Source: Cytobacillus oceanisediminis (GTDB lineage: Bacteria > Bacillota > Bacilli > Bacillales > Cytobacillaceae). Taken from it: DNA of 64,000 nt. Position 1 is the first letter of the stretch. Each line of letters opens with the position of its first letter. The notes below the pieces were generated by a model. That model did not search any database. It was not told the DNA's origin and worked only from the letters and a program-made list of their open reading frames with translations. Shown in pieces: positions 1-8,445 of the stretch. The position numbers and the translations under genes were made by a program. The stretch lies in contig NZ_QGTW01000008.1 of NCBI RefSeq assembly GCF_003182355.1, positions 1 to 64,000 of the forward strand, in the 5' to 3' direction.

Positions 1-43
1 AAATTTTAGTATAACGGGGTTTTAAGCTAGAAAAAACAAAAAT

Positions 44-86
44 CCCCGAATAGATCCACTTTTTTTAAAGTGTCTACTATTCGGGG
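44..86 (-). terminator. Strong hairpin at the outer edge of the phage remnant
   Basis: CCCCGAATA at 44-52 pairs with TATTCGGGG at 78-86, and the inner arms (CCACTTT / AAAGTG) also pair around a T-rich loop. On the minus strand the stem runs into a T-rich tract (ATTTTTGTTTTTT), so it looks like a Rho-independent terminator for the minus-strand tail genes. The rest of 1-283 shows no recognisable gene. Confidence 0.6.
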
Positions 87-283
87 TTCAGTTCAATTGA
101 AGACATAAAGGATCTTTTTTTAAATGACTAAGCAAGAAGATCTCTAGAAATTTTTTGTGAGTATACATTTAAAAAACAATAATATAACGGCGGATACACG
201 ACCTTAGTAAGTCTTCGTTCGGTCAATTTCCGTTAAGTAAAATTACAAAAGCCCTCTTCAACCACAAAATGGTATGGCATGTT

Positions 284-739
284 TTAAATTTCGCTTATGT
301 CCTTGCCTTCTTTCATAAGCGCCATAATTAACTTGTCTTTATATTCTTTTTGTTTTTGCGGGGGAAAGTCGGCATTACTCAAATCTTCTTCACCAGGAAC
401 TTTTTTGTTTCATCATTCTGACGTCCTTGAGCTGCAAATAAGATTGCTCTTGAAACACACGGATTCCATCTGGAGCATGAAGACCATTGAACAGTCCTCT
501 TTAGTAAATTGACCTTTGTAAATCTTGTTTGCAACAAAGTCAAGAAGTTTTTCGATTAACTCTTTTTCAGAGGCAGTAGTTTTATTTTCTTCGCTTTTAT
601 CAATTTCCTGTGTCATATCGATTGCTTCATAAACTACTGAGAATGGAATAAACACTGGAGTGATATATTTTTCAGTAACAATCTCACCCTCTTTAATTTC
701 TTTAACAAGCTCAATCATATTTCGTTTTAAATTAACCAC
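284..739 (-). pseudogene. Frameshifted phage tail-assembly chaperone (G plus GT extension)
   Basis: The frame opens with GTG at 737-739 behind an AGGAGG site and encodes an acidic helical protein like siphophage tail-assembly chaperone G. It stays in frame to about 'FTKED' and is then broken. Two one-base losses (near 500 and near 447) must be restored to read the expected 'LFNGLHAPDGIRVFQEQ' and 'ILFAAQGRQNDETKKF'. The repaired G frame stops at 379-381. A slippery A_AAA_AAG lies at 400-406, and a -1 slip there opens a frame (KKVPGEEDLSNADF...) that ends with TAA at 284-286, which is the usual GT extension. The gene follows the major tail gene, as in siphophages. No tape-measure gene follows. 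What is seen: frames, heptamer and stops. Function is inferred from phage tail gene order. Confidence 0.7.
400..406 (-). promoter_or_regulatory. Programmed -1 ribosomal frameshift heptamer (A AAA AAG)
   Basis: On the minus strand the heptamer is in the correct phase (X XXY YYZ) relative to the repaired chaperone G frame. Without slipping, translation ends within 20 nt-scale distance at 379-381; with a -1 slip it continues 33-35 codons to 284. G/GT frameshifting at such heptamers is a known property of siphophage tail-assembly chaperones. Upstream lesions mean it is probably a relic here. Confidence 0.6.
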
Positions 740-774
740 TAAAATTCCTCCTGTAAAAAAAAGAGAGCAGGGAG

Positions 775-1116
775 TTAATCCTGCTCTTTAATTAGCACTT
801 TTCCGATTTTGTTTTTTGTTGTTGATAATTCTTTAATACGCTGCTCATCAACGACAACATCATCACCTTTGGGATAAATATCCCCTTTAAAGTAAATCGC
901 ATTATTATCTTTTAGATCCCTAAAATCATGGACAACAATATATTTCTTTGGTGGTTCAACCTCTAATTGTTCTACTTGTCTTTCCTCTAATTGTTCTTCT
1001 TGTTTTTGTTCTACTTGTTTTTGTTCTACTTGTTTTTCCTCTAATTGTTCTTCTTGTTTTTCCTCTACTGAGTCCTCAATTTTTTCTTTTGGGATTTCTA
1101 TTTTCTTTTTAGCCAT
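775..1116 (-). CDS. Small phage tail-region protein with Glu/Gln/Lys-rich repeats
   Basis: This encodes 113 residues and lies between the major tail protein (5 nt gap) and the broken chaperone gene, so it is probably a phage structural or tail-region accessory protein. Residues about 15-53 are low-complexity, built from repeats such as EEKQVEQKQ and EEQLEERQVEQLE, encoded by a tandemly repeated TTGTTCTACTTGTTTT-type DNA tract. The C-terminal half (about 57-113) looks like a compact domain starting KKYIVVHDFRDL. The frame is intact although neighbours are broken. I do not recognise a precise family; the function is inferred from position only. Confidence 0.55.
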   Translation of the reverse strand: MAKKKIEIPKEKIEDSVEEKQEEQLEEKQVEQKQVEQKQEEQLEERQVEQLEVEPPKKYIVVHDFRDLKDNNAIYFKGDIYPKGDDVVVDEQRIKELSTTKNKIGKVLIKEQD

Positions 1117-1121
1117 CTACA

Positions 1122-1727
1122 TTACGCTCCTTCCGGCACTGTTCCTGGATATGGCATACCGAAGATCTTTTGGAATAGTGCATTACGATTGTTTGTTTCT
1201 CCTTTCTTGTCGTAAGCAAAGACAACAGATTTTTCATCTGAAAAACCTTCTACTTCACGGTCCATAAATTGTGCAGAGATTTCTTCATTTGAAAATTCCA
1301 CTCCATCCTGTTTTGTTTGTCCTGCAATGTTGGGACGAGTAAATAATCCTTTCGGAAGACCCACATACTCCTTTGAACCATCTTCATATGTCTTTGCAAA
1401 GACTACCGCTACATATGATGGATTGTCTGTACTCCCCATAGCAGTAAGGCCTTCAACTGTTTCCAAACCCAATAGCTTTTGTTTATCTTCAATCGGGATT
1501 TTATGGAACGCTGAAGTGACTGAAATGTCACCATTCGAAACAGCCATTTCGGCGGTCCTATTGTCACCATATGCACGAACCACTTCTTGTGGCATTTCTA
1601 TATTGATATTTTGTAAAAACTTTACTCTCTCGATATATGCTGCAGTAATCCCATCCCCCATTTCACCGTAGTAAAATTCATCTACTCCTGTGGATGCTCT
1701 ATAAACTTTTTCTTCTGCCATGCTCAT
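1122..1727 (-). CDS. Phage major tail protein (phi13/TP901-1-like)
   Basis: This 201-residue protein has the size and N-terminal pattern (MAEEKVYRASTGVDEFYY) of the major tail (tube) proteins of Gram-positive siphophages, which polymerise into the tail tube. The sequence includes the typical central stretch with NPSYVAVVFAKTYEDGS. An AGAGGAG site precedes two close ATG codons (1725-1727 and 1719-1721); either could be the start. It is followed by the small repeat-rich protein and the chaperone gene, the standard tail-module order. It is intact, although the flanking genes are frameshifted, so it is probably not used. Assignment rests on family resemblance and context. Confidence 0.7.
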   Translation of the reverse strand: MSMAEEKVYRASTGVDEFYYGEMGDGITAAYIERVKFLQNINIEMPQEVVRAYGDNRTAEMAVSNGDISVTSAFHKIPIEDKQKLLGLETVEGLTAMGSTDNPSYVAVVFAKTYEDGSKEYVGLPKGLFTRPNIAGQTKQDGVEFSNEEISAQFMDREVEGFSDEKSVVFAYDKKGETNNRNALFQKIFGMPYPGTVPEGA

Positions 1728-1736
1728 TCCACTCCT

Positions 1737-2115
1737 CTAAATTAAATAATCTTTTCCCCTATAACGCCGGGCATCTCAAAAGATGCCGGTATCTCTATCA
1801 TAATTCATCCACACCGCCGCCATAAATGCCATAACCAAAGTGACCGCATGACTGCCTGGACTCTTTTGGCAATTTCTTTAGTTGTTTTTCGATTTTTGGT
1901 CCAAACATCCACTGGTAAAGGTATTCATCAGAAATAGGCTCATTATCTCCGTAATCGGAAGGGATGGGAGGGCTTAAAGGATCAATAACGATATATGGAC
2001 CGGTCGAAACAGTTATTTCTTCAATGGATGCCCCTGTATCTTTAAAGGCCTCAAATTGACTCTTTAACTCCCTGACAAAGACTTGTGCTCCTTTTTTAAA
2101 GCCCTGTCTTTTGAT
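1737..2115 (-). pseudogene. Fused and frameshifted head-tail joining / tail-terminator remnant
   Basis: The minus strand reads 'GFKKGAQVFVRELKSQFE' through 'DTGASIEEITVS', which resembles an HK97-gp10-type joining protein. It then passes directly into 'TGPYIVIDPLSPPIPSDYG' through 'DEYLYQ', which resembles the next gene, a tail terminator. Restoring a lost base near 1903 gives 'VDVWTKNRKTTKEIAKRVQ'. Further frame changes give 'GYGIYGGGVDE' and 'YDRDTGIF', a stop codon, then 'DARRYRGKDYLI' ending with TAG at 1737-1739. The piece is thus two genes joined by an internal deletion, carrying at least three further lesions. It lies directly upstream of the major tail gene, as expected. Confidence 0.6.
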
Positions 2116-2166
2116 TTAAATTTAGTTTTATGTAGGAATAATGGAAATTACATGCCAAGGTCCAGT

Positions 2167-2408
2167 TTATTTAACTCATTTTCTAGGATACTGAAGAAGT
2201 GTGATCTTCCCTCTAACCAATCGATTCATTAAGTCACACTCATGCGGTTCTCCAATTAGAAGCAGGGGCAGACTTGAAATACATCCAGGAGAGATTGGGG
2301 CATGGAAGTATTCAAATAACTGCAGATGTTTATTCGCATATTAGTAAAAAGATTGAAACTGAAAGAATGAGTAAATTCGAGGAATACTTGAAAAATGTCC
2401 TTGAATAA
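2167..2408 (+). pseudogene. C-terminal remnant of a tyrosine-family phage integrase
   Basis: Plus-strand frames read 'SRILKKCDLPSNQSIH' (2185-2232), then after a small deletion 'SHTHAVLQLEAGADLKYIQ', 'ERLGHGSIQITADVYSH' and a stop at 2406-2408. This is the box II region and the catalytic-Tyr end of a tyrosine recombinase (DVYSH carries the Tyr). The usual catalytic Arg of the H-x-L-R-H-T motif is Ser here and the frame is broken just before it. The N-terminal two thirds are missing. It sits between the glnA terminator and the tail remnants, marking a likely old prophage edge. Confidence 0.75.
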
Positions 2409-2486
2409 TTTTTTTGCATTAAAATCGGGCATTTTTCGGGCAAAGCAAAAAACATAACTTTTTTAAAATTTCTGCCCCAAAACAAA

Positions 2487-2518
2487 AACCCCTCAACACC
2501 AATGGTGTCAAGGGGTTT
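2487..2518 (-). terminator. Rho-independent terminator of glnA
   Basis: The minus strand reads AAACCCCTTGACACC-att-GGTGTTGAGGGGTTTTTG just after the glnA stop: a long stem followed by T residues. Confidence 0.85.
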
Positions 2519-2524
2519 ACTTTT

Positions 2525-3859
2525 TTAGTACATGCTCAAGTACTGCTCGCGCTCCCATGGATGCACTTGCGTACGGAACATATCCCACTCGATTTCTTTT
2601 GCTTCAATGAAGTGTTCGAAGATGTGATCGCCAAGAGCAGAAACGATTACTTCGTCATTCTTCAGTTCATCAAGAGCAGCTGCCAATGTAGCTGGAAGAT
2701 CTTTGATTCCTTCTTCTACGCGTTCTTGCTTGTTCATTACATAGATATTGCGGTCAACTGGTGCTGGAGGAGTCATTTTGTTCTTGATTCCATCAAGGCC
2801 AGCTTTTAATAATACAGCCATAGCAAGATATGGGTTTGCAGCAGGGTCAACACTGCGGACCTCAACACGTGTACTAATGCCGCGGGAAGCCGGGATACGG
2901 ATTAGCGGTGAACGGTTTTGAGCGGACCATGCAACATAGCAAGGTGCTTCATAACCAGGAACCAAACGCTTATAAGAGTTAACAATTGGGTTTGTTACTG
3001 CTGTAAACGCAGTCGCGTGATTTACGATACCTGCGATGAATTGGCGGGCAGTTTCACTTAATTGCAAATCGCCATTTTCTTCGAAGAATGCATTTTTTCC
3101 ATCCTTAAATAATGAAACGTTACAGTGCATACCTGATCCATTTACACCGAATAACGGCTTAGGCATGAATGTCGCATGCAGGCCGTGCTTGCGGGCAATT
3201 GTTTTTACAACTAGCTTGAACGTCTGGATTTGGTCACAAGCTGTTAAGGCATCAGCATATTTAAAGTCAATTTCATGCTGTCCAGGTGCAACCTCATGGT
3301 GGGAAGCTTCGATTTCAAAGCCCATTTCTTCAAGCTCAAGCACGATATCGCGGCGGCAGTTTTCACCAAGGTCAGTTGGAGCAAGGTCGAAATATCCTCC
3401 GTTATCGTTTAGCTCTAGAGTTGGCTCTCCTGCAGGATCAAGCTTAAATAAGAAGAATTCTGGTTCAGGTCCAAGATTGAAATCTGTGAAGCCCAGCTCT
3501 TCCATTTCACCTAGAATACGTTTTAAGTTGCTGCGGGGGTCGCCAAGGAATGGCGTTCCATCCGGATTATAGATATCACAGATCAAACGCGCAACTTTTC
3601 CTTTTTCCGCTGTCCAAGGGAATACCACCCATGTATCAAGGTCAGGATATAAATTCATATCTGATTCTTCAATACGTACGAAGCCTTCGATCGAAGATCC
3701 GTCAAACATCATTTTGTTATCAAGCGCTTTTTCAAGCTGGCTGATTGGAATTTCAACGTTTTTGATTGTTCCTAGAATATCCGTAAACTGTAAACGGACA
3801 AATTTTACGTTTTCTTCTTCTGCAATGCGTTTAATATCGTCTTTAGTGAACTTAGCCAA
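2525..3859 (-). CDS. glnA: Glutamine synthetase, type I
   Basis: This 444-residue enzyme catalyses ATP-dependent amidation of glutamate to glutamine in the cytoplasm. The length equals the B. subtilis protein. Visible family motifs include DGSSIEGF (about 53-60), the NRSPLIRIP region and the C-terminal HPWEREQYL. Arg62 (in FVRIEES) corresponds to the residue used by Gram-positive GlnA for glutamine/AMP feedback. In Bacillus, feedback-inhibited GlnA also sequesters TnrA and activates GlnR; that is family knowledge, not visible here. It is the second gene of a glnRA operon (43 nt gap) controlled from the operator upstream of glnR. Confidence 0.97.
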   Translation of the reverse strand: MAKFTKDDIKRIAEEENVKFVRLQFTDILGTIKNVEIPISQLEKALDNKMMFDGSSIEGFVRIEESDMNLYPDLDTWVVFPWTAEKGKVARLICDIYNPDGTPFLGDPRSNLKRILGEMEELGFTDFNLGPEPEFFLFKLDPAGEPTLELNDNGGYFDLAPTDLGENCRRDIVLELEEMGFEIEASHHEVAPGQHEIDFKYADALTACDQIQTFKLVVKTIARKHGLHATFMPKPLFGVNGSGMHCNVSLFKDGKNAFFEENGDLQLSETARQFIAGIVNHATAFTAVTNPIVNSYKRLVPGYEAPCYVAWSAQNRSPLIRIPASRGISTRVEVRSVDPAANPYLAMAVLLKAGLDGIKNKMTPPAPVDRNIYVMNKQERVEEGIKDLPATLAAALDELKNDEVIVSALGDHIFEHFIEAKEIEWDMFRTQVHPWEREQYLSMY

Positions 3860-3902
3860 TGGTATTTCCTCCCTTAAATTTACATGAGTGTTTTTTTATT
3901 TA

Positions 3903-4310
3903 TTAATGGAAAAAGCGGTGCATGTTGCCTTGACGCAGTGATGAACGATTGAATCGGCCAGCTTGCACAATTTCTTTGCGAAGGAGTTTCCGAATTTCTT
4001 CATCAGAAAGATCGCGTCTCGCTTTATCTTCTTGCTTCTTCATATTTTCTGATATTGCCTGCTGTTCTTTTACGAAAAATAGCTGTTTGATCCCGGCCAT
4101 ATTGACACCCTGATCGATCAAATCTTTAATCTCTAAAAGGACATCAATATCATTTAAGGAAAAAAGTCTTCTATTTCCGTCTGTTCTAGCTGGAGAAATT
4201 AATTGGTGTTCCTCATAGTAGCGAATCTGCCTAGCGGTCAGATCGGTTAGCTGCATGACAGTACCAATTGGGAAAAGCGGCATGGAGCGTCGAATTTCAC
4301 TTCCAGTCAA
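3903..4310 (-). CDS. glnR: MerR-family nitrogen repressor GlnR
   Basis: This 135-residue transcription factor represses glnRA and other nitrogen genes when glutamine is plentiful. The N-terminal MerR-type helix-turn-helix contains '[17 protein letters not shown]' and '[11 protein letters not shown]'. The C-terminus ends [12 protein letters not shown]...RFFH, the GlnR autoinhibitory tail type. The start is TTG (4308-4310), six bases after GGGGGAG; no better start is present because '[10 protein letters not shown]' must be kept. The gene is autoregulated through the two boxes at 4356-4395. Confidence 0.95.
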   Translation of the reverse strand: MTGSEIRRSMPLFPIGTVMQLTDLTARQIRYYEEHQLISPARTDGNRRLFSLNDIDVLLEIKDLIDQGVNMAGIKQLFFVKEQQAISENMKKQEDKARRDLSDEEIRKLLRKEIVQAGRFNRSSLRQGNMHRFFH

Positions 4311-4344
4311 CTATTTCTCCCCCTTTTTATTACTTCTTAAGATT

Positions 4345-4395
4345 ATTATATGTAATGTAAGATAATCTGTCAACTAGATGTTAGCTTTTATTACA
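4345..4395 (-). promoter_or_regulatory. glnRA promoter with two GlnR/TnrA boxes
   Basis: On the minus strand -35 TTGACA (4368-4373) and -10 TATAAT (4345-4350) are separated by 17 bp. Two TGTNA-N7-TNACA boxes are visible: 4379-4395 (TGTAATAAAAGCTAACA, perfect) and 4356-4372 (TGACAGATTATCTTACA, one mismatch), with the second overlapping the -35. Their centres are 23 bp apart. This is the known B. subtilis glnRA operator layout. Confidence 0.9.
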
Positions 4396-4449
4396 TGTTT
4401 TTTTCAAAAAATTTTTGCTTTTGGTTCTTACGCTCTTTTAACCTTGTCT

Positions 4450-4638
4450 GTTGCTTCCCGCTACAGGCACTTGCTTTCCGCGAACGTCCGGAAGCCTCCT
4501 TTACGCTACGCGACTGCGGGGTCTCCCTTTAACTCGCTTCTTCTGCTGGACTTTTGAACAAGCATCCTTGAATAAACACTGCACGAAGGAAAAGCGAATG
4601 CATTTACGGAGGAGCTCGTACCTTCCGCTCCAATCAAC
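4450..4638. repeat. Family A dispersed repeat, copy 1
   Basis: This is a diverged copy running GTTGCTTCCCGCTAC ... CTTCCGCTCCAATCAAC. It contains the family's internal TGCGGGGTCTCCC block and the GCGAATGCATTT hairpin region. It fills most of the gap between the glnR promoter and the ynbB terminator. Short open frames in it are not genes. Confidence 0.75.
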
Positions 4639-4690
4639 AGATTGCCAAAATCAAAAATGCGCTTTAACAAACTTCAGCAAGCTTCAAACA

Positions 4691-4722
4691 GAAAAGGACA
4701 ACTAACTAGGTAGCTGTCCTTC
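4691..4722 (-). terminator. Terminator after ynbB
   Basis: The minus strand reads AAGGACAGCTACC...TTAGTTGTCCTTTTC, a 7-8 bp stem followed by T residues, 12 nt after the ynbB stop. Confidence 0.7.
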
Positions 4723-4733
4723 TTTATATTCAC

Positions 4734-6005
4734 CTATTCTATTTCAATTAAACCTTTTTCCAGCAAACGGTTTATAGCAATGCAGACTGCCATCTTCACA
4801 TGAGAATAAGTAAGTCCTCCCTGTACATACGCAGCATACGGCGGCCTGATTGGCCCGTCAGCTGTTAATTCAATGCTGGCTCCCTGGATAAATGTACCTG
4901 CAGCCATAATTACATCATTTTCATAGCCCGGCATGTATGCTGGGTAAGCTGTAACATGGGAATTGACAGGCGAGGCAAATTGGATCGCCTGGCAAAATGC
5001 CACCATTTTATCTTTATCATCAAATTGAACGGATTGAATAAGATCTGTTCTTTTGTCATTCCATTTTGGATAGGAATTCATACCAAGGCGCTCAAGCATC
5101 GCTGCTGTAAAAACCGCGCCTTTAAGTGCCTGGCCAACGACATGCGGAGCCAGGAAAAAGCCCTGGTACATTTCCTGAAGGCTATATAGGGATGCGCCGG
5201 CTTCCGCCCCGATCCCAGGAGATGTCATCCGGTATGAGCAGGCCTCGACCCATTCCTTTTTTCCGACAATATAGCCGCCCGTCTTGGCAAGGCCGCCCCC
5301 TGGGTTTTTAATAAGCGACCCTGCCATAACATCCGCGCCAACATGGCATGGCTCCTGTTCTTCTACGAACTCGCCATAACAATTGTCTACAAAGACTACG
5401 ACGTCAGGCTTTATTTCTTTTACAAATCTTATCATCTCTTCGATTTGTTCAATCGTAAAAGAAGGCCTTGTTGCATACCCTTTGGAGCGCTGAATGCCAA
5501 TCATTTTTGTGTTCGGTTTGATCGCTTTTTCTACTGCTTGGTAATCGATGCTTCCCTCTTCCATTAGCGGCACACTATTGTAGCCGATGCCAAATTCTTT
5601 TAATGAGCCGTTTCCTGTTCCACGTATCCCGACAATCTCTTCTAGTGTGTCGTAAGGCTTGCCAGTGATATATAGCAATTCGTCACCTGGGCGCAAAACC
5701 CCAAAAAGGGCAATAGAAATCGCATGAGTGCCAGAAATGATTTGCGGCCGTACTAAGCCTGCTTCCCCGCCGAATACTTCCGCATATATCTCTTCAAGCG
5801 TATCTCTGCCGATATCATCGTATCCATAGCCGGTCGATGGGGTAAAATGCGAATCGCTTACTTTAAAATTTTGAAAGCTGTTTAGGACACGAAATTGATT
5901 ATCATCAATTCTCTGGTCAATCCCTTCCAGTACATGTGAAATTTGCTGCTCCACTTCCCTGACGATGGGCTGGAGCTTTTCCCCTTGTGATAACTGTTGA
6001 AACAT
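4734..6005 (-). CDS. ynbB: Methionine gamma-lyase-like PLP enzyme YnbB
   Basis: This 423-residue protein belongs to the Met_gamma_lyase / 'aluminium resistance' family of fold-type I PLP enzymes. The cofactor Lys is probably K233 in SLIKNPGGG. The PLP-phosphate region lies around 'SGTHAISIALFGVLRPGD', and a conserved DNCYGEF segment (about 207-213) would hold the ring-stacking Asp. The true substrate is not established for this family; a C-S lyase role in sulfur amino-acid metabolism is inferred. It lies 13 nt downstream of hflX, as in B. subtilis. Confidence 0.85.
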   Translation of the reverse strand: MFQQLSQGEKLQPIVREVEQQISHVLEGIDQRIDDNQFRVLNSFQNFKVSDSHFTPSTGYGYDDIGRDTLEEIYAEVFGGEAGLVRPQIISGTHAISIALFGVLRPGDELLYITGKPYDTLEEIVGIRGTGNGSLKEFGIGYNSVPLMEEGSIDYQAVEKAIKPNTKMIGIQRSKGYATRPSFTIEQIEEMIRFVKEIKPDVVVFVDNCYGEFVEEQEPCHVGADVMAGSLIKNPGGGLAKTGGYIVGKKEWVEACSYRMTSPGIGAEAGASLYSLQEMYQGFFLAPHVVGQALKGAVFTAAMLERLGMNSYPKWNDKRTDLIQSVQFDDKDKMVAFCQAIQFASPVNSHVTAYPAYMPGYENDVIMAAGTFIQGASIELTADGPIRPPYAAYVQGGLTYSHVKMAVCIAINRLLEKGLIEIE

Positions 6006-6018
6006 GGTGATCTCCTAA

Positions 6019-7275
6019 CTATACGGTATATTTCGTTAAAGGCCCTGATATTTGGTGATCCTCGAGGTAATAACCCTTGCAAACGTACAATTCCTTTTCT
6101 TCATGGAACGTCAATTCGCGCAAAATGGTTTCATTCTTGAGCTGGGAAAGAAGCTTCCCTTCTGTTGAAGGCACTTCGACATGGTAGTGCTTCATCATCC
6201 CCAGAATCATTTGCTCAATTTTCCGCTTTAACTCATTGCGGTCCTCTTCCTCAAAGGCACTAATTTGTATGGTTTCCGTCTTGGCCGTCGGGACAAAATC
6301 AGAATGCCTTAAATCTCTTTTATTATATACTGTCAATTGCGGTATTTTTTCATTTTCCAAATCTTCTATCAGTTTATTGACCGTCTGTTCATGCTGGAAA
6401 TAATCCGGATTGGACATATCCACGACATGCAGAAGGAGATTCGCTTCCTTCACCTCTTCAAGAGTTGACCGGAAGGCGGCGATCAAAGTCGTTGGCAGGT
6501 CCTGAATAAACCCAACGGTATCTGTCACAAGCGACATAAACCCGCTAGGCAAAATCAGCTTGCGCGTCATCGGGTCAAGCGTCGCAAACAGCTGGTTCTC
6601 CTCATAGGATTCAGCTTCTGAAAGCCTGTTAAAAATGGTTGATTTTCCTGCATTCGTATAACCGACTAGTGCAATCTGGAAGGCTTTATTTTTCTTCCTT
6701 CTTTCACGGTATCTGTCCCGGTGCTGAACAATGACAGATAGCTGTGTCTTAATATCATCGATGCGCCGGCGGATATGGCGGCGGTCAGATTCCAGCTTCG
6801 TCTCACCCGGTCCTCTTGTGCCAATTCCCCCTCCAAGCCTTGAAAGCTGGATACCCTGTCCGGACAGACGGGGCAGGAGATACTGGAGCTGCGCAAGCTC
6901 GACCTGCAGCTTCCCCTCTTTGGAGCGTGCCCTTTGTGCAAAAATGTCCAAAATCAGCTGTGTGCGGTCAATGATTCTGGCATCCAGTTCAGTCGAAAGA
7001 TTTCGCACTTGGCTTGGAGAAAGCTCATCATTGAAAATAATGATATCTGCTTCCATTTCCTCCTGGAGAGCAGCCAATTCCTCCACTTTCCCTTTGCCGA
7101 TATATGTAGACGGATGAATCCGTTCTCTTTTTTGTGTAATGGAAGCTAATACTTTTCCATTGGCGGTTTCCGTTAAGGACTCCAATTCTTCCATTGAATA
7201 CTCAAACCGCTGGTCATCTTCTTCTGTATGGCAGCCGACAAGAATAACTTTTTCGTATTCTGGCTTTTGTTCCAA
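6019..7275 (-). CDS. hflX: Ribosome-associated GTPase HflX
   Basis: This 418-residue GTPase is predicted to bind and split stalled or hibernating 50S/70S ribosomes. The N-terminal HflX domain contains '[15 protein letters not shown]' (about 148-162). The G domain follows with G1 GYTNAGKST (about 205-213), G3 DTVGF and an NKRDL G4 motif. The length matches the family. It precedes ynbB closely and is probably cotranscribed with it. The upstream gap (7276-7790) is filled by a repeat and an RNA-like element. Confidence 0.93.
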   Translation of the reverse strand: MEQKPEYEKVILVGCHTEEDDQRFEYSMEELESLTETANGKVLASITQKRERIHPSTYIGKGKVEELAALQEEMEADIIIFNDELSPSQVRNLSTELDARIIDRTQLILDIFAQRARSKEGKLQVELAQLQYLLPRLSGQGIQLSRLGGGIGTRGPGETKLESDRRHIRRRIDDIKTQLSVIVQHRDRYRERRKKNKAFQIALVGYTNAGKSTIFNRLSEAESYEENQLFATLDPMTRKLILPSGFMSLVTDTVGFIQDLPTTLIAAFRSTLEEVKEANLLLHVVDMSNPDYFQHEQTVNKLIEDLENEKIPQLTVYNKRDLRHSDFVPTAKTETIQISAFEEEDRNELKRKIEQMILGMMKHYHVEVPSTEGKLLSQLKNETILRELTFHEEKELYVCKGYYLEDHQISGPLTKYTV

Positions 7276-7306
7276 TCAGCATCCCTCTTTCATACATGTA
7301 TTTAGA

Positions 7307-7498
7307 AAAGCGCAAGGCGCCCGCCAACAAGGAATGCAGACTAAAATCGCCACGTGTCCTGTGGCAACGTCTGCATGACCCGCTTCCTGCGGGCCTATAG
7401 CTTTAGACATGCGCTGGCAGAAGGCGTTATTTGCCTTTAGAAGCGAATAGCTTAAGACCTTGAGCCGATGGCGCCTGAAGCTGGACAGTCATCTAAAT
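7307..7498 (+). repeat. Family B dispersed repeat (copy B3) surrounding an RNA-like element
   Basis: The ends GAAAAGCGCAAGGCGCC and GGCGCCTGAAGCTGGACA are near-inverted and match the ends of the copy at 44745-45032. Internal 'GAATAGCTTAAGACCTTGA' resembles 33385-33495. The two-hairpin element at 7334-7393 lies inside it. Sequence 7500-7677 shows no gene. Confidence 0.55.
7334..7393 (+). ncRNA. Bacillaceae-1-like structured RNA, copy 1
   Basis: Hairpin 1 pairs ATGCAGAC (7334-7341) with GTCTGCAT (7369-7376), with inner stem GCCAC/GTGGC enclosing GTGTCCT. Hairpin 2 is CCCGC-TTCCT-GCGGG (7379-7393). Two hairpins with RUCCU-type terminal loops are the hallmark of the Bacillaceae-1 RNA motif; the second loop here is UUCCU rather than RUCCU. 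A second copy at 10667-10725 keeps the stems with altered bases. A covariance search would decide the assignment. Confidence 0.55.
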
Positions 7499-7677
7499 TC
7501 AAAATCATAACTTGATATCATTAAGAAGCCGGGAAGCCAATCGTTCCGATCAGCTGTGCTTCTGTTTCTGATTGATAACATCATATCAAAAAAATTTTGC
7601 AAATACTAATTTTTACCGCTTTTCTAAAGCCTTTCCAGGGTATCTTTGTAAAAAGCTTAAACATTAGAACAAAAGTA

Positions 7678-7705
7678 TTGTATTTCTTTTTTTCCGTGTT
7701 AAAAT
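7678..7705 (+). promoter_or_regulatory. Possible sigma-A promoter for the TRIC channel gene
   Basis: TTGTAT (7678-7683) and TAAAAT (7700-7705) are separated by 16 bp, 85 nt before the chosen ATG. Confidence 0.4.
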
Positions 7706-7790
7706 CATATTGTTTGAAAAGAATTTACCTATATTAATAGGGTTTAAATAATATAGCGTGCGAAATTTTCATCAAGAGGAGAAATGGCGT

Positions 7791-8396
7791 ATGACGTGGG
7801 AAGTTTTAAGTATGATTGGCACCATCGCCTTCGCGGTAAGCGGCGCAATTGTGGCCATGGAAGAAGAATACGATATTTTAGGTATATACATTCTCGGAAT
7901 CGTCACCGCTTTCGGCGGGGGAGCTATCCGGAATTTATTAATAGGCGTACCGGTCTCTGCCCTTTGGGAACAGGGGTTATTTTTTCAAATTGCTCTTTTG
8001 TCCATCACAGCAGTAATGCTTTTCCCAAATAACCTGCTAAAACACTGGCAAAGATGGGGCAACTTCTTTGATGCAATCGGGTTATCCGCATTTGCCATTC
8101 AAGGGGCGCTGTACGCAACTCAAATGAACCATCCATTAAGCGCGGTCATCGTGGCTGCTGTCCTGACAGGAAGCGGCGGCGGAATCATTCGCGACCTGCT
8201 CGCACGAAGAAACCCGCTGGTTCTGAAATCAGAAATATATGCTGTCTGGGCCATCCTTTGCGGTGCAGCCATCGGGCTGGGAATTGCGGTTTCTTCAGCT
8301 GAGCTATACTCATTGTTTGTCATTATTACCGCATTAAGGGTTTTATCCTACACATATAAATGGAAGCTTCCGGTTAAGAGGCTTGGAACGAGATAA
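7791..8396 (+). CDS. TRIC-type cation channel / UPF0126 membrane protein (YvgT-like)
   Basis: This 201-residue integral membrane protein has six to seven predicted hydrophobic segments and the duplicated glycine-rich motifs of the family: 'GGGAIRNLLIG' (about 48-58) and 'GSGGGIIRDLLARRNPL' (about 123-139). Bacterial members form trimeric potassium-type channels. The ATG at 7791 is preferred to an upstream in-frame GTG at 7758 because AAGAGGAG (7774-7781) sits nine bases before it. It is one of the few plus-strand genes and is transcribed away from hflX; a terminator follows. Confidence 0.85.
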   Translation: MTWEVLSMIGTIAFAVSGAIVAMEEEYDILGIYILGIVTAFGGGAIRNLLIGVPVSALWEQGLFFQIALLSITAVMLFPNNLLKHWQRWGNFFDAIGLSAFAIQGALYATQMNHPLSAVIVAAVLTGSGGGIIRDLLARRNPLVLKSEIYAVWAILCGAAIGLGIAVSSAELYSLFVIITALRVLSYTYKWKLPVKRLGTR

Positions 8397-8407
8397 GGAT
8401 TAGATTA

Positions 8408-8437
8408 AAGCATCGGTTTTGTGCACCGATGCTTTTT
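8408..8437 (+). terminator. Terminator after the TRIC channel gene
   Basis: AAGCATCGGT-tttgtgc-ACCGATGCTTTTTATTT is a strong stem with T-run. It also lies just past the convergent VOC gene and may serve both strands. Confidence 0.85.
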
Positions 8438-8445
8438 ATTTTATT

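Noticed and set aside
7758-7790. GTG start extending the TRIC channel gene by 11 codons
   Set aside because: The AAGAGGAG site falls inside that extension and fits the ATG at 7791.
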